Part shown: positions 51,061 to 58,189 of the stretch, in pieces
Numbering within the stretch: the stretch's first letter is position 1
How the letters are laid out: every line of letters begins with the position of its first letter
NCBI GenBank assembly: GCA_944385035.1
Contig: CALWVV010000001.1
Coordinates: forward strand, 62,001 to 126,000
From: an uncultured Oscillospiraceae bacterium
GTDB taxonomy: Bacteria > Bacillota > Clostridia > Oscillospirales > Oscillospiraceae
DNA: 64,000 nucleotides
Direction of reading: 5' to 3'
Translations under genes and position numbers: made by a program
The notes under the pieces: generated by a model
What the model was told of the DNA's origin: nothing
The model's input: only the letters and a program-made list of their open reading frames with translations
Databases searched by the model: none

Positions 51061-51690
51061 ATGAAAACCGAACAACTGGGGCCCTACACCCTGTCCTGGC
51101 CTGACGGCGTGTTTCCTCTGGGGGGCGACAGCCTGTCCCTGGGAGCATTTGCCACCGTGAAACCCCAATGGCGGGTGTGCGACCTGGGCACCGGAAGCGG
51201 CACTCTGCTCCTGCTTTTGGCCCGGCGGGCAAACGAACTCTCCCTGACGGGAGTGGAGCTTCACCCCCTGTCCGCCCAAACTGCCCGAGAGAATCTCATG
51301 CAAAACGAACTGGCTGGAACGATTGTAGAGGGAGACCTGCGCACCGCCCCTCTCCCAGCTGGAAGCTTTGACCTGATCATTTCCAACCCTCCTTATTTTC
51401 CCACAGGCGCTGGGAAAAGCGGAGGCAGCGCCCGAAGTGAGGAGTGCTGTACACTGGACGAGCTTTGTTCCGCTGCCGCCCGCCTGGTGAAAAACGGCGG
51501 CCGCTTCGCCCTGTGCCACCGTCCGGAACGGCTCACCGATGTGCTGTGCACCTTGCGAAAGTACCATTTGGAGCCCAAACGGTTAAAACTTCTCTCTCAC
51601 AGCCCTGGTGATCCCCCCAGCCTGATTCTGGTGGAGGCCCTGCGCCAGGGGAAACCGGGATTGTCCATTGAGATTGGCTGCACAGTATGA
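51061..51690 (+). CDS. trmN6: tRNA1(Val) adenine-N6 methyltransferase-like (TrmN6/YabB)
   Basis: This SAM-dependent methyltransferase probably makes m6A37 in tRNA1-Val. The 209-residue protein has the SAM motif DLGTGSG (41-47) and the catalytic NPPYFP (109-114), which is the amino-methyltransferase NPPY pattern. The N-terminal LSWPDGVFPLGGDSLSLGAF is typical of the TrmN6/YfiC group. It is divergent from rsmI. The small membrane-protein gene follows 50 bp later, with its own promoter overlapping this gene's end. Confidence 0.9.
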   Translation: MKTEQLGPYTLSWPDGVFPLGGDSLSLGAFATVKPQWRVCDLGTGSGTLLLLLARRANELSLTGVELHPLSAQTARENLMQNELAGTIVEGDLRTAPLPAGSFDLIISNPPYFPTGAGKSGGSARSEECCTLDELCSAAARLVKNGGRFALCHRPERLTDVLCTLRKYHLEPKRLKLLSHSPGDPPSLILVEALRQGKPGLSIEIGCTV

Positions 51691-51696
51691 TATAAT
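51668..51696 (+). promoter_or_regulatory. Promoter of the small membrane-protein gene
   Basis: The -35 TTGAGA (51668-51673) and -10 TATAAT (51691-51696) have 17-bp spacing. The -35 box is inside the end of the trmN6-like gene. Confidence 0.78.
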
Positions 51697-51740
51697 TCAA
51701 GTGATCCCATTTGATTGCAGAAAAGAAAGGATGTGCCCCG

Positions 51741-52214
51741 ATGAATGTGCGAGTAAACACCTTGTGGCGCGTGCCTGTTTTTTACCTGTGTGCCAGTTGG
51801 CTCAGCTTTTATCTTACGGTCTATCTTGGGTTTATCTACCTCGTCAAAACCACCGGGGCCGACGGTGTAACAGAGGTCTCCATAGATCCTGTCCGCAGCG
51901 CCATATTTGACCTGGTTCTGCTGCTGGCCGCTCTTCTGCTAGGCGGGCTGTGGGCCTTCCGGGGCATGACAAAGCTGGAAATTTTCCTCTCCGCCGCCAT
52001 TCTTGTCGCTGTTTATGTGATCATTACCCTGTTGGAGCTTTCTTTCCCTGAATTTCCCGCATCTCTCAGTCTCATACTGGCCAAATTTCAGAATCTCAAT
52101 GGAATGATCTCCTCTCTCCTGTTCCGTCTCACGGACCAGTTGGAACTCTCCGTCCTGATCTCTGATTTGACCCCATTTCTTTTTATTCCCTTTGGAAAAC
52201 GATCCACGCACTGA
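51741..52214 (+). CDS. Four-helix membrane protein of unknown function
   Basis: I do not recognise this 157-residue protein. From the ATG at 51741 it has four hydrophobic stretches (about 12-37, 56-75, 82-105 and 135-152, the last weaker). A short extracytoplasmic loop contains KTTGADGVTEVS and the C-terminal tail is basic. AAAGG lies ten bases upstream of the start; the frame starts ten codons earlier but without such a site. It has its own promoter and ends before a terminator. No catalytic or binding motif is visible. Confidence 0.7.
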   Translation: MNVRVNTLWRVPVFYLCASWLSFYLTVYLGFIYLVKTTGADGVTEVSIDPVRSAIFDLVLLLAALLLGGLWAFRGMTKLEIFLSAAILVAVYVIITLLELSFPEFPASLSLILAKFQNLNGMISSLLFRLTDQLELSVLISDLTPFLFIPFGKRSTH

Positions 52215-52242
52215 CATAGCAGCTTCCAACGCCTGAAAAAAC

Positions 52243-52277
52243 CAAAAAGCGGCAGGGTTTTCACCCTGCCGCTTTTG
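52243..52277. terminator. Bidirectional terminator between the membrane-protein gene and obg
   Basis: CAAAAAGCGGCAGGG and CCCTGCCGCTTTTG form a long GC-rich stem of about 14 bp with a six-base loop. A and T runs flank it on both sides. It lies between convergent genes. Confidence 0.95.
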
Positions 52278-52282
52278 TGCGC

Positions 52283-53563
52283 TTACCGCTGATATTCAAA
52301 CTCCAAATCGTACATGGACACGATATCTCCGTCCTTAATGCCCATTTCCTCTAATTTGTCGAACAGGCCGGACTGCCGGAGCTTCTGGTCAAACCAGTTC
52401 CGGGACTCGTAATCCCCAAAGTTTACATTGGCAATGAGACGCTGCAGCCAGGGGGCTTCCACAACCCAAGTGCCATCGAACTCCACAATGTTGACTTCCC
52501 CGGTGGTATCCACTTCCGGGGGACGCTCCACATAGGTGGGCTCGTACACCACCACAGGGGGCAGCTGAGAGAGCTCCTGGGCGGCCTTCTTAACCAGCTC
52601 CCGGGTGCCCTGGTGGGCGGCGGCGGAGATTTCAAAGAGCTCCATGCCCTGCTCCTCCACGTGCTTGCGCAGCTTCTCCAGCAGAGCGGGGTCCTCCATG
52701 ATGTCCACCTTATTGGCCGCCACGATCATTTTCCGGGTGGCCAGCTCGGGGGAATACTGCTTGAGTTCCTCATTGATGGCCTCAAAATCCTCCACCGGAT
52801 CCCGGCCTTCGCTGCCGGACACATCCACCACATGGATAAGCAGGCGGCAGCGGTCGATATGGCGCAGGAAGTCATGGCCCAGGCCCGCCCCTTCGGCGGC
52901 ACCCTCAATGATGCCGGGGATATCGGCCATGACAAAGGAGACTCCCTCCTCCACAAACACCACGCCCAGGTTGGGGAAGAGGGTGGTAAAGTGGTAATTG
53001 GCGATCTTGGGCTGGGCCCGGCTGACCACACTCAAAAGAGTGGACTTGCCCACATTGGGGAAACCTACCAGACCCACGTCGGCCAGCAGCTTCAGCTCCA
53101 GCACCACATCCCGGCTCTGGCCGGGCAGGCCCGCCTTGGCAAACCGTGGCACCTGACGGGTGGGGGTGGCAAAGTGCTTGTTGCCCCAGCCCCCACGGCC
53201 GCCCTTGCAGAGGATGAAGGGCTCGGGGTCGGACATGTCCTTGATGATCTCCCCGGTCTCTGCGTCCCGGATGATGGTGCCCCGTGGCACCCGGAGAACG
53301 AGGTCCTCCCCATCCTTACCGGTGCAGCGCTTGCCGGCCCCGTCGGAGCCGTTGCCCGCCACGTACTTGCGCTTATAGCGGAAGTCCATGAGGGTGGACA
53401 TGTGGTCATTGACCTCCACCACCACATTGCCCCCACGGCCGCCGTCGCCCCCATCAGGGCCACCGGCAGCCACGTACTTTTCCCGGTGGAAGGACACCAC
53501 GCCGTTGCCTCCATCCCCGGAGCGGACGGTAATGCGGGCGGTATCGACAAAGGGTGCAGCCAT
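52283..53563 (-). CDS. obg: GTPase Obg (CgtA)
   Basis: This essential GTPase takes part in 50S assembly and stress signalling. The 426-residue protein has the N-terminal Gly-rich Obg fold (about 1-158), with SGDGGNGVVSF and GPDGGDGGRGGNV. The G domain has G1 GFPNVGKST, G3 DIPGIIEGA and G4 NKVD, and the C-terminal OCT domain is at about 345-426. All motifs are intact. The ATG has AGGAGG upstream. It is the last gene of rplU-prp-rpmA-obg; the hairpin at 53593-53622 lies between rpmA and this gene. Confidence 0.97.
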   Translation of the reverse strand: MAAPFVDTARITVRSGDGGNGVVSFHREKYVAAGGPDGGDGGRGGNVVVEVNDHMSTLMDFRYKRKYVAGNGSDGAGKRCTGKDGEDLVLRVPRGTIIRDAETGEIIKDMSDPEPFILCKGGRGGWGNKHFATPTRQVPRFAKAGLPGQSRDVVLELKLLADVGLVGFPNVGKSTLLSVVSRAQPKIANYHFTTLFPNLGVVFVEEGVSFVMADIPGIIEGAAEGAGLGHDFLRHIDRCRLLIHVVDVSGSEGRDPVEDFEAINEELKQYSPELATRKMIVAANKVDIMEDPALLEKLRKHVEEQGMELFEISAAAHQGTRELVKKAAQELSQLPPVVVYEPTYVERPPEVDTTGEVNIVEFDGTWVVEAPWLQRLIANVNFGDYESRNWFDQKLRQSGLFDKLEEMGIKDGDIVSMYDLEFEYQR

Positions 53564-53592
53564 AAAGGCACCTCCTCACTTGTTTAAAAGAT

Positions 53593-53622
53593 AAGCCGCA
53601 AACGGTATGTCGTTTGCGGCTT
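53593..53622 (-). repeat. Intergenic hairpin between rpmA and obg
   Basis: AAGCCGCAAACG and CGTTTGCGGCTT form a perfect 12-bp stem with a six-base loop, followed on the minus strand by TTATCTTTT. It is placed so that it could act as a partial terminator, giving more ribosomal protein than Obg mRNA. Confidence 0.7.
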
Positions 53623-53636
53623 CGTGTCAGCAAAAA

Positions 53637-53924
53637 TTACTGAGCGGACTCCTCGATGATAGAGACCTGCTTGCGGTCCTTGCCCAGGCGGTGGAACTTC
53701 ACCCGGCCGGACTTCATGGCAAACAGAGTGTCATCGCTGCCCTTGCCCACATTGACGCCGGGATGGATGTGAGTGCCGCGCTGGCGGACCAGCACGTTGC
53801 CGGCCAGCACGAACTGACCGTCGCCCCGCTTCACGCCCAGGCGCTTAGCCTCGGAATCACGGCCGTTACGGGTGGAGCCAACGCCCTTTTTGTGGGCGAA
53901 AAACTGTAAACCGATGTTCAGCAT
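53637..53924 (-). CDS. rpmA: Ribosomal protein L27 with a cleavable N-terminal extension
   Basis: This protein of the 50S peptidyl-transferase region has 95 residues. The N-terminal [21 protein letters not shown] includes the Firmicutes extension ending LQFF before AHKKG. This is the site cut by the Prp protease to expose the mature Ala-His-Lys-Lys end that contacts t[13 protein letters not shown] and [10 protein letters not shown] are family motifs. The ATG has GGAGG nine to ten bases upstream. It lies 5 bp after prp. Confidence 0.97.
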   Translation of the reverse strand: MLNIGLQFFAHKKGVGSTRNGRDSEAKRLGVKRGDGQFVLAGNVLVRQRGTHIHPGVNVGKGSDDTLFAMKSGRVKFHRLGKDRKQVSIIEESAQ

Positions 53925-53929
53925 ATCTA

Positions 53930-54259
53930 TTACACCTCCATGACGGAAATATGTTGAGGATACTCCTCCGCCAGCTGGACAAAGTGGACCATGAGGCCGG
54001 TCAGGAGCGCCTGACAGGTACTCTCATTGGTTTGTCCCAGACTTGCGGGAAGTTTCAGGGAGATGGACGCGTCCTTTTCCTTCACCTTCACCGAAGCCTC
54101 CAGGCCCAGCACATCATTGATCGTGCACTCTACAAGCCGGACGGCGCTGGTGATCGCGGAACAGACAATATCCTCTCCCTCCGGGGCATAGCCGCTGTGT
54201 CCCTTGACTTCAAAGCCAGTGATACGGCTGCCCTGGGAAGAAAAAGTGACGGTGGTCAT
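53930..54259 (-). CDS. prp: Ribosomal-processing cysteine protease Prp
   Basis: This protease removes the N-terminal extension of L27, a step essential in Firmicutes that have it. The 109-residue protein carries the catalytic pair His21 (GHSGYA) and Cys33 (DIVCSA), the usual spacing. It overlaps the rplU stop codon by one base (TGATG) and precedes rpmA by 5 bp, so substrate and protease genes are adjacent. The match of L27 extension and Prp in one operon supports both calls. Confidence 0.94.
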   Translation of the reverse strand: MTTVTFSSQGSRITGFEVKGHSGYAPEGEDIVCSAITSAVRLVECTINDVLGLEASVKVKEKDASISLKLPASLGQTNESTCQALLTGLMVHFVQLAEEYPQHISVMEV

Positions 54260-54567
54260 CAGGCCTTAATGGCGCCGATCTGCACCTTGGTGTAGGGCTG
54301 ACGATGGCCCTGACGCTTGCGGTAGCCCTTCTTGGGGTTGTACTTGAAGATACGGACCTTCTTGCCCTTGCCGTTCTTCACCACAGTGGCCTCCACGCTG
54401 GCACCCTCCACAACGGGAGCGCCAAAGGTGGCCTTGTCCCCGTCCAGGATGGCCAGCACCTCGAAGGTGACGGTCTCCCCAGCCTCGGCCTCCAGCTTCT
54501 CGATGAAGAGGGTATCGCCCTCAGCCACCTTGTACTGCTTGCCGCCGGTCACGATGATAGCGTTCAT
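54259..54567 (-). CDS. rplU: Ribosomal protein L21
   Basis: This 50S protein has 102 residues, the normal size. The N-terminal [18 protein letters not shown] and C-terminal [19 protein letters not shown] are diagnostic. The ATG has AAGGAG upstream. It is the first gene of rplU-prp-rpmA-obg behind a strong promoter and a leader of about 75 nt that resembles the L21 leader. Confidence 0.97.
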   Translation of the reverse strand: MNAIIVTGGKQYKVAEGDTLFIEKLEAEAGETVTFEVLAILDGDKATFGAPVVEGASVEATVVKNGKGKKVRIFKYNPKKGYRKRQGHRQPYTKVQIGAIKA

Positions 54568-54643
54568 TGATATTCAACTCCTTCATTACGGGCTCGCTCT
54601 TGCAGGCGAGGAGTGCTCCTCTTGATGGCCTACGCAATGCGGC
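54568..54643 (-). ncRNA. Probable L21 leader RNA
   Basis: The transcript leader from the promoter at 54650-54678 to rplU contains the hairpin GAGGAGCACTCCTC and a GCTCGC/GCGAG element, in a layout like the L21 leader motif of Firmicutes. L21 or another operon protein is thought to bind it. The match is by eye and the 5-prime end is estimated. Confidence 0.55.
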
Positions 54644-54649
54644 TCTAGT

Positions 54650-54678
54650 AGTTTATCAGCCTCCCTAGTACTTGTCAA
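54650..54678 (-). promoter_or_regulatory. Promoter of the rplU-prp-rpmA-obg operon
   Basis: On the minus strand, -35 TTGACA (54673-54678) and -10 TAAACT (54650-54655) have 17-bp spacing. The -35 box is the perfect consensus. Confidence 0.9.
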
Positions 54679-54742
54679 GAGAAAAAAGCGATTTTTTATT
54701 TCATTTTTTACATTTTGCTTTGTTAGCAATAACAAGAATTTA

Positions 54743-54771
54743 TTGCATTAGTGAAGTCTTTGTGCTATGAT
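54743..54771 (+). promoter_or_regulatory. Promoter of the 118-residue orphan gene
   Basis: The -35 TTGCAT (54743-54748) and -10 TATGAT (54766-54771) have 17-bp spacing, 29 bp before the start codon, in an AT-rich stretch. Confidence 0.75.
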
Positions 54772-54800
54772 AAACATAACAACCCAAAGGAGGCCGCTTT

Positions 54801-55157
54801 ATGAAATTCACCGGTTCTACCTCTCTCAGCCGGGAGCAGCTGCGCGCGGATTTTGACCAGGCCCGCAGCCTGGGGCAGGTGCGTCTGGGGGAGCACTGCG
54901 TCTATTTCCAGAAGTTTTCCGGCACCTACGCCCTACTTTATGGCCGGATTTTCCGGGCCTGGGTGCGCCAGGAAGAGGTCCGGGCCAATCTGTGTTGCGG
55001 CCGGGCTAATTTCGATCAGTTTTACCTCATGGTCCAGGAAGAGGGGGGTGCTGTGTGCCGTGGGCAAGTACTCAGTAAAGAGACAGGCCGCGCCTGCCTA
55101 GACCGTATCCGGGCCGAGAACCCCGGCACACTCATCGCCCCGCCGGACAGGCTGTAA
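54801..55157 (+). CDS. Orphan protein of unknown function
   Basis: I do not recognise this 118-residue protein. It starts at the ATG at 54801, with AAAGGAGG eight bases upstream. It is soluble by composition, with no signal or membrane segment. Regions rich in aromatic residues (CVYFQKFSGTYALLYGRIFRAW) and Arg/Cys (RANLCCGRANFDQFYLMVQEE) are separated by short charged links, and the C-terminus ends LIAPPDRL. It has its own promoter and terminator. The amino-terminal third could form an alpha/beta unit; no active site is seen. Confidence 0.7.
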   Translation: MKFTGSTSLSREQLRADFDQARSLGQVRLGEHCVYFQKFSGTYALLYGRIFRAWVRQEEVRANLCCGRANFDQFYLMVQEEGGAVCRGQVLSKETGRACLDRIRAENPGTLIAPPDRL

Positions 55158-55181
55158 CATACGCATTTGGGTTTACAACGC

Positions 55182-55212
55182 AAACGGGCCGCCCCATCGG
55201 GGCGGCCCGTTT
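55182..55212. terminator. Bidirectional terminator after the orphan gene and the glycosyltransferase
   Basis: AAACGGGCCGCCCC and GGGGCGGCCCGTTT form a perfect 14-bp stem with a three-base loop. A run and T run flank it. It is 25 bp after the orphan gene and ahead of the convergent glycosyltransferase end. Confidence 0.92.
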
Positions 55213-55267
55213 ATTATATGGTTTGAATGGAACCCGGACAGGCATGAACACCTCCGCCGGTCTCTTC

Positions 55268-56545
55268 TCAGCCCATTCCCTTGACCTTTTTTCCGGCGGT
55301 GTGGTAGATGGGCTTCCACTCCACCTTCTGCACCAGTGCCGCGATGGAGATGGGGATATAGGTGAACATAAAGATGGGGAAGGTAAACACATACCCCAGC
55401 TTTTTCACCGCAGGGGCGTCAATGTGCTTCCACTCCGACAAAACGGTCAGCAGTCCGTAAATCAGCAGACCCACATAGAAGTTGACCACGGCAGAGAAAA
55501 TAAAGTGCACCGACTCGCTGATGATCCAGGCAGCCAGGTAGACTGGCTGGGTCAGGCAGACTACCAGGACCAGGGCATTGAACAAAACTATTCCCAGTGT
55601 CAGCAGCATACCGGGCGCCACTGTGGCGAACATGTCATAGCAGGACAGGCCCCGGCGTCCCAGCCGCAGGCAGCCTTTTAGCAGAGGAAGGGTATATACC
55701 CGGTCCACCTGGTAAAATCCTTTGGACCACCGCAGGCGCTGATCCCAGGACTGGCGGAAAGTGGTGGGCTGCTCGTCATAGACCACGGCCTTGTCGCAGT
55801 AACCGATTTTCCGGCCCTGGACAGCGCAGTCCACCGAGAACTGAATATCCTCCGTCAGCAGATGGAAGGGCCAGCCGCCATTTTCTTCAATGACCCTGGC
55901 CGACACCAGAAAGCCCGTGCCGGAAACGTGGCAGTTGGTTCCCAGCAGAGTGCGGGGGAAGTTGAGGAACCGGGCCTCCCGCAAAAACCAGATGGAATAT
56001 CCGGCGGAGAGCCAGTTGGCACCGAAGTTCTTGGAATTGCGGTAGCAGGTCAGGGCGTCATAGCCTTTGTCAAAGGTGCGGTTCATCTCCCGGACAAAAT
56101 TGGGGTTCACCAGATTGTCCGCATCAAAGACAAAGTACCCGTCGTAGTTCCACTTCCCCTCCTCCTTCAGATGGCGAAAGAGGTAGTCCATGGCGTAACC
56201 TTTGCCCTTATGTACCTTGTCAAAGCGCTCATAGACGAAGGCCCCCGCCTGGCGGGCCACCTCGGCGGTATTATCGGTACAGTTATCCGCTACTACATAC
56301 AGATCCAGCAGTTCTGCGGGATAATTTTGCCTGCGCAGACTTTCCAATAGTTCGCCGATCACCCCTGCCTCATTCCGGGCGGACACAATGGCGGCAAAGC
56401 GGTGCAGCCGGCTGGGCTGGTGATGCTCCTTCCAGCGGCGGCACACAAGGCCTACCACCGCATAGAAGCCCTGATACAAATACAGGACTGCAAACAGAAC
56501 GATCACAGCCAGATTCAGATCTTTTACAAACTCTAACATCGTCAT
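55268..56545 (-). CDS. Membrane family 2 glycosyltransferase
   Basis: This is a processive-type GT2 that transfers sugar at the cytoplasmic face and may export the product. From the ATG at 56545 it has 425 residues, with GGAGG nine bases upstream; the earlier frame has no such site. Transmembrane helices lie at about 11-34 and several in 300-405. The catalytic domain carries VSARNEAGVI, DAD (141-143), TED (231-233) and QRLRW (269-273), the signature of hyaluronan/cellulose synthase-like enzymes. Sugar donor and product are unknown. It lies behind a leader containing a strong terminator hairpin. Confidence 0.87.
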   Translation of the reverse strand: MTMLEFVKDLNLAVIVLFAVLYLYQGFYAVVGLVCRRWKEHHQPSRLHRFAAIVSARNEAGVIGELLESLRRQNYPAELLDLYVVADNCTDNTAEVARQAGAFVYERFDKVHKGKGYAMDYLFRHLKEEGKWNYDGYFVFDADNLVNPNFVREMNRTFDKGYDALTCYRNSKNFGANWLSAGYSIWFLREARFLNFPRTLLGTNCHVSGTGFLVSARVIEENGGWPFHLLTEDIQFSVDCAVQGRKIGYCDKAVVYDEQPTTFRQSWDQRLRWSKGFYQVDRVYTLPLLKGCLRLGRRGLSCYDMFATVAPGMLLTLGIVLFNALVLVVCLTQPVYLAAWIISESVHFIFSAVVNFYVGLLIYGLLTVLSEWKHIDAPAVKKLGYVFTFPIFMFTYIPISIAALVQKVEWKPIYHTAGKKVKGMG

Positions 56546-56647
56546 TTCAAAAATCCTCCAGGGTAAGCTCAAACGCCCCAGCGGGGATCCTTTCTCGATA
56601 TTGTTCACCCCCGCCGTCTATCTCTTCCCTGTCCGTTAGACAAAAAA

Positions 56648-56698
56648 GGGGGAGGAAACTGTCCCCGCCGTCTTGCTGGGGACATACTTTCCTCCCAA
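56648..56698 (-). terminator. Leader terminator (attenuator candidate) of the glycosyltransferase gene
   Basis: On the minus strand, GGGAGGAAAGTATGTCCCC pairs with GGGGACAGTTTCCTCCC (about 17 bp, two mismatches) around an 11-base loop, and CCTTTTTTG follows. It starts about 15 bp after the promoter at 56712-56739, so transcripts meet a terminator before reaching the gene. Downstream, AGACGGCGGGG occurs a second time after the loop copy, which could support an alternative fold. Confidence 0.75.
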
Positions 56699-56711
56699 AG
56701 GCGCAGGGATT

Positions 56712-56739
56712 ATCATACCATGTTTCCAAAGGATTGCAA
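56712..56739 (-). promoter_or_regulatory. Promoter of the glycosyltransferase gene
   Basis: On the minus strand, -35 TTGCAA (56734-56739) and -10 TATGAT (56712-56717) have 16-bp spacing. The leader to the start codon is about 160 nt and includes the terminator hairpin at 56648-56698. Between this promoter and the lysC terminator (56740-56799) I see only AT-rich sequence. Confidence 0.65.
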
Positions 56740-56799
56740 GCCTATTTAGTGCTAATTAAACAATTCTTAAGAAATGATTTTTATACATTTGCACAAAAA

Positions 56800-56835
56800 A
56801 AGAAGCCCACGTCCGACTTCAGACGTGAGCTTCTT
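56800..56835 (-). terminator. lysC terminator
   Basis: AAGAAGCCCACGTC and GACGTGAGCTTCTT form a 14-bp stem with one mismatch, and TTTTTTTGTG follows on the minus strand. It ends the aspartate-family operon about 40 bp after lysC. Confidence 0.9.
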
Positions 56836-56874
56836 GATTCAGATATTCTCAAACGGACACTCCCGCTTTGGAGC

Positions 56875-58098
56875 TCAGTTGCTTCCGAACTCGCTGAAGA
56901 AGCGGTCGTGGACGGCCTGAACGGCCTGGTCGGCCTCCCGCTCGTCCACCAGGACGGAGACCTTGATCTCACTGGTGGAGATCATATTGATGTTGATCCC
57001 CGCAGAGAACAGGGCCTCAAACATCTTGCAGGCCACGCCGGCATTGTTGGCCATGCCGGCGCCCACAATGGAGATCTTGGCGATCTGGTCGTTGAGTTCC
57101 ACGCTCTTGCAGCCGATGGCCTCCTTGTTCTCCTCCATGACCTCCTTGGCCCGCTGGGCGTCGCTGCGGGCCACGGTGAAGCTGATGTCCTTGCTGTTGT
57201 CACGGCCGATGGACTGGAGGATGATGTCTACGTTGATGTTCTCCTTGGCCAGGAGAGAGAAGATTTTAAAGGCGATGCCGGGCTGATCGGCCAGCCCCAC
57301 CAGAGCCAGGCGGGCCACATTTTTATCTTTGGCCACACCGCTGACATGAGTTTTTTCCATGGTTTTTACTACCTCCTTCACTTGGGTGCCGGGATTTCCG
57401 CTGAAGCTGGAGAGAACCTCCAGGTTCACATTGTAGCGCTTGGCCATTTCCACCGAGCGGTTGTGGAGCACCTGGGCACCCAGGCTGGCCAGCTCCAGCA
57501 TTTCGTCATAGGTGATCTCGTCCAGCTTCCGGGCCCCCTTGACGGTGCGGGGATCGGCAGTGTACACACCATCCACGTCGGTATAGATCTGGCACAGGTC
57601 CGCATGGAGGGAGGCAGCCAGAGCCACCGCGGAGGTGTCCGAGCCGCCCCGGCCCAGAGTCGTCACATCGTCATACTTGTTGATGCCCTGGAAGCCGGCC
57701 ACCAGGACGATCTTCTTCTTGTCCAGCTCCTTCTGAATCCGCTCAGTACGAATGCGCTTTATACGGGCGGAGGAGTAGGAGGAGTCGGTGAGCATACCCG
57801 CCTGCCAGCCAGTGAGAGAAATGGCCTGGTAGCCCATGCGCTCGATGGCCATGACGCACAGGGAGATGGAAATCTGCTCACCGGTGGACAGGAGCATATC
57901 CATTTCCCGCTTTGAGGCGTTGGGGTTGATTTCCTTCGCCTTTTCAATCAGGTCATCGGTGGTGTCCCCCTGGGCGGACAGGACAGCCACCACACTGTGG
58001 CCCTTGCGATAGGTCTCGGTGATGATCCGGGCCACATTGCGGATCTTGTCGGCGTCGGCCACAGAGCTGCCGCCAAATTTTTGTACGATAAGTGCCAT
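56875..58098 (-). CDS. lysC: Aspartate kinase
   Basis: This enzyme phosphorylates aspartate, the first step to Lys, Met and Thr. From the ATG at 58098 it has 407 residues; the earlier frame start is unsupported. The kinase motif KFGGSSVAD is at 7-15, GRGGSDTSA (about 158-166) is the substrate site, and two ACT domains lie in the C-terminal third with the regulatory pattern. It is a monofunctional enzyme fed back by Lys and/or Thr. It follows hom by about 91 bp on the same strand. Confidence 0.95.
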   Translation of the reverse strand: MALIVQKFGGSSVADADKIRNVARIITETYRKGHSVVAVLSAQGDTTDDLIEKAKEINPNASKREMDMLLSTGEQISISLCVMAIERMGYQAISLTGWQAGMLTDSSYSSARIKRIRTERIQKELDKKKIVLVAGFQGINKYDDVTTLGRGGSDTSAVALAASLHADLCQIYTDVDGVYTADPRTVKGARKLDEITYDEMLELASLGAQVLHNRSVEMAKRYNVNLEVLSSFSGNPGTQVKEVVKTMEKTHVSGVAKDKNVARLALVGLADQPGIAFKIFSLLAKENINVDIILQSIGRDNSKDISFTVARSDAQRAKEVMEENKEAIGCKSVELNDQIAKISIVGAGMANNAGVACKMFEALFSAGININMISTSEIKVSVLVDEREADQAVQAVHDRFFSEFGSN

Positions 58099-58189
58099 GT
58101 ATGTTCTTCCCCCTAAAAAGGTCAAATCAAAATAATCTGGTTTGGGGAGCAGGGCTCCCCCGCCATTCTATGCCCCAGCGGGCTCTCTG

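Noticed and set aside
56546..56700. Cyclic-di-GMP riboswitch in the glycosyltransferase leader
   Set aside because: The leader lacks the conserved core sequences of either c-di-GMP class; only the terminator hairpin and the repeated AGACGGCGGGG are supported.
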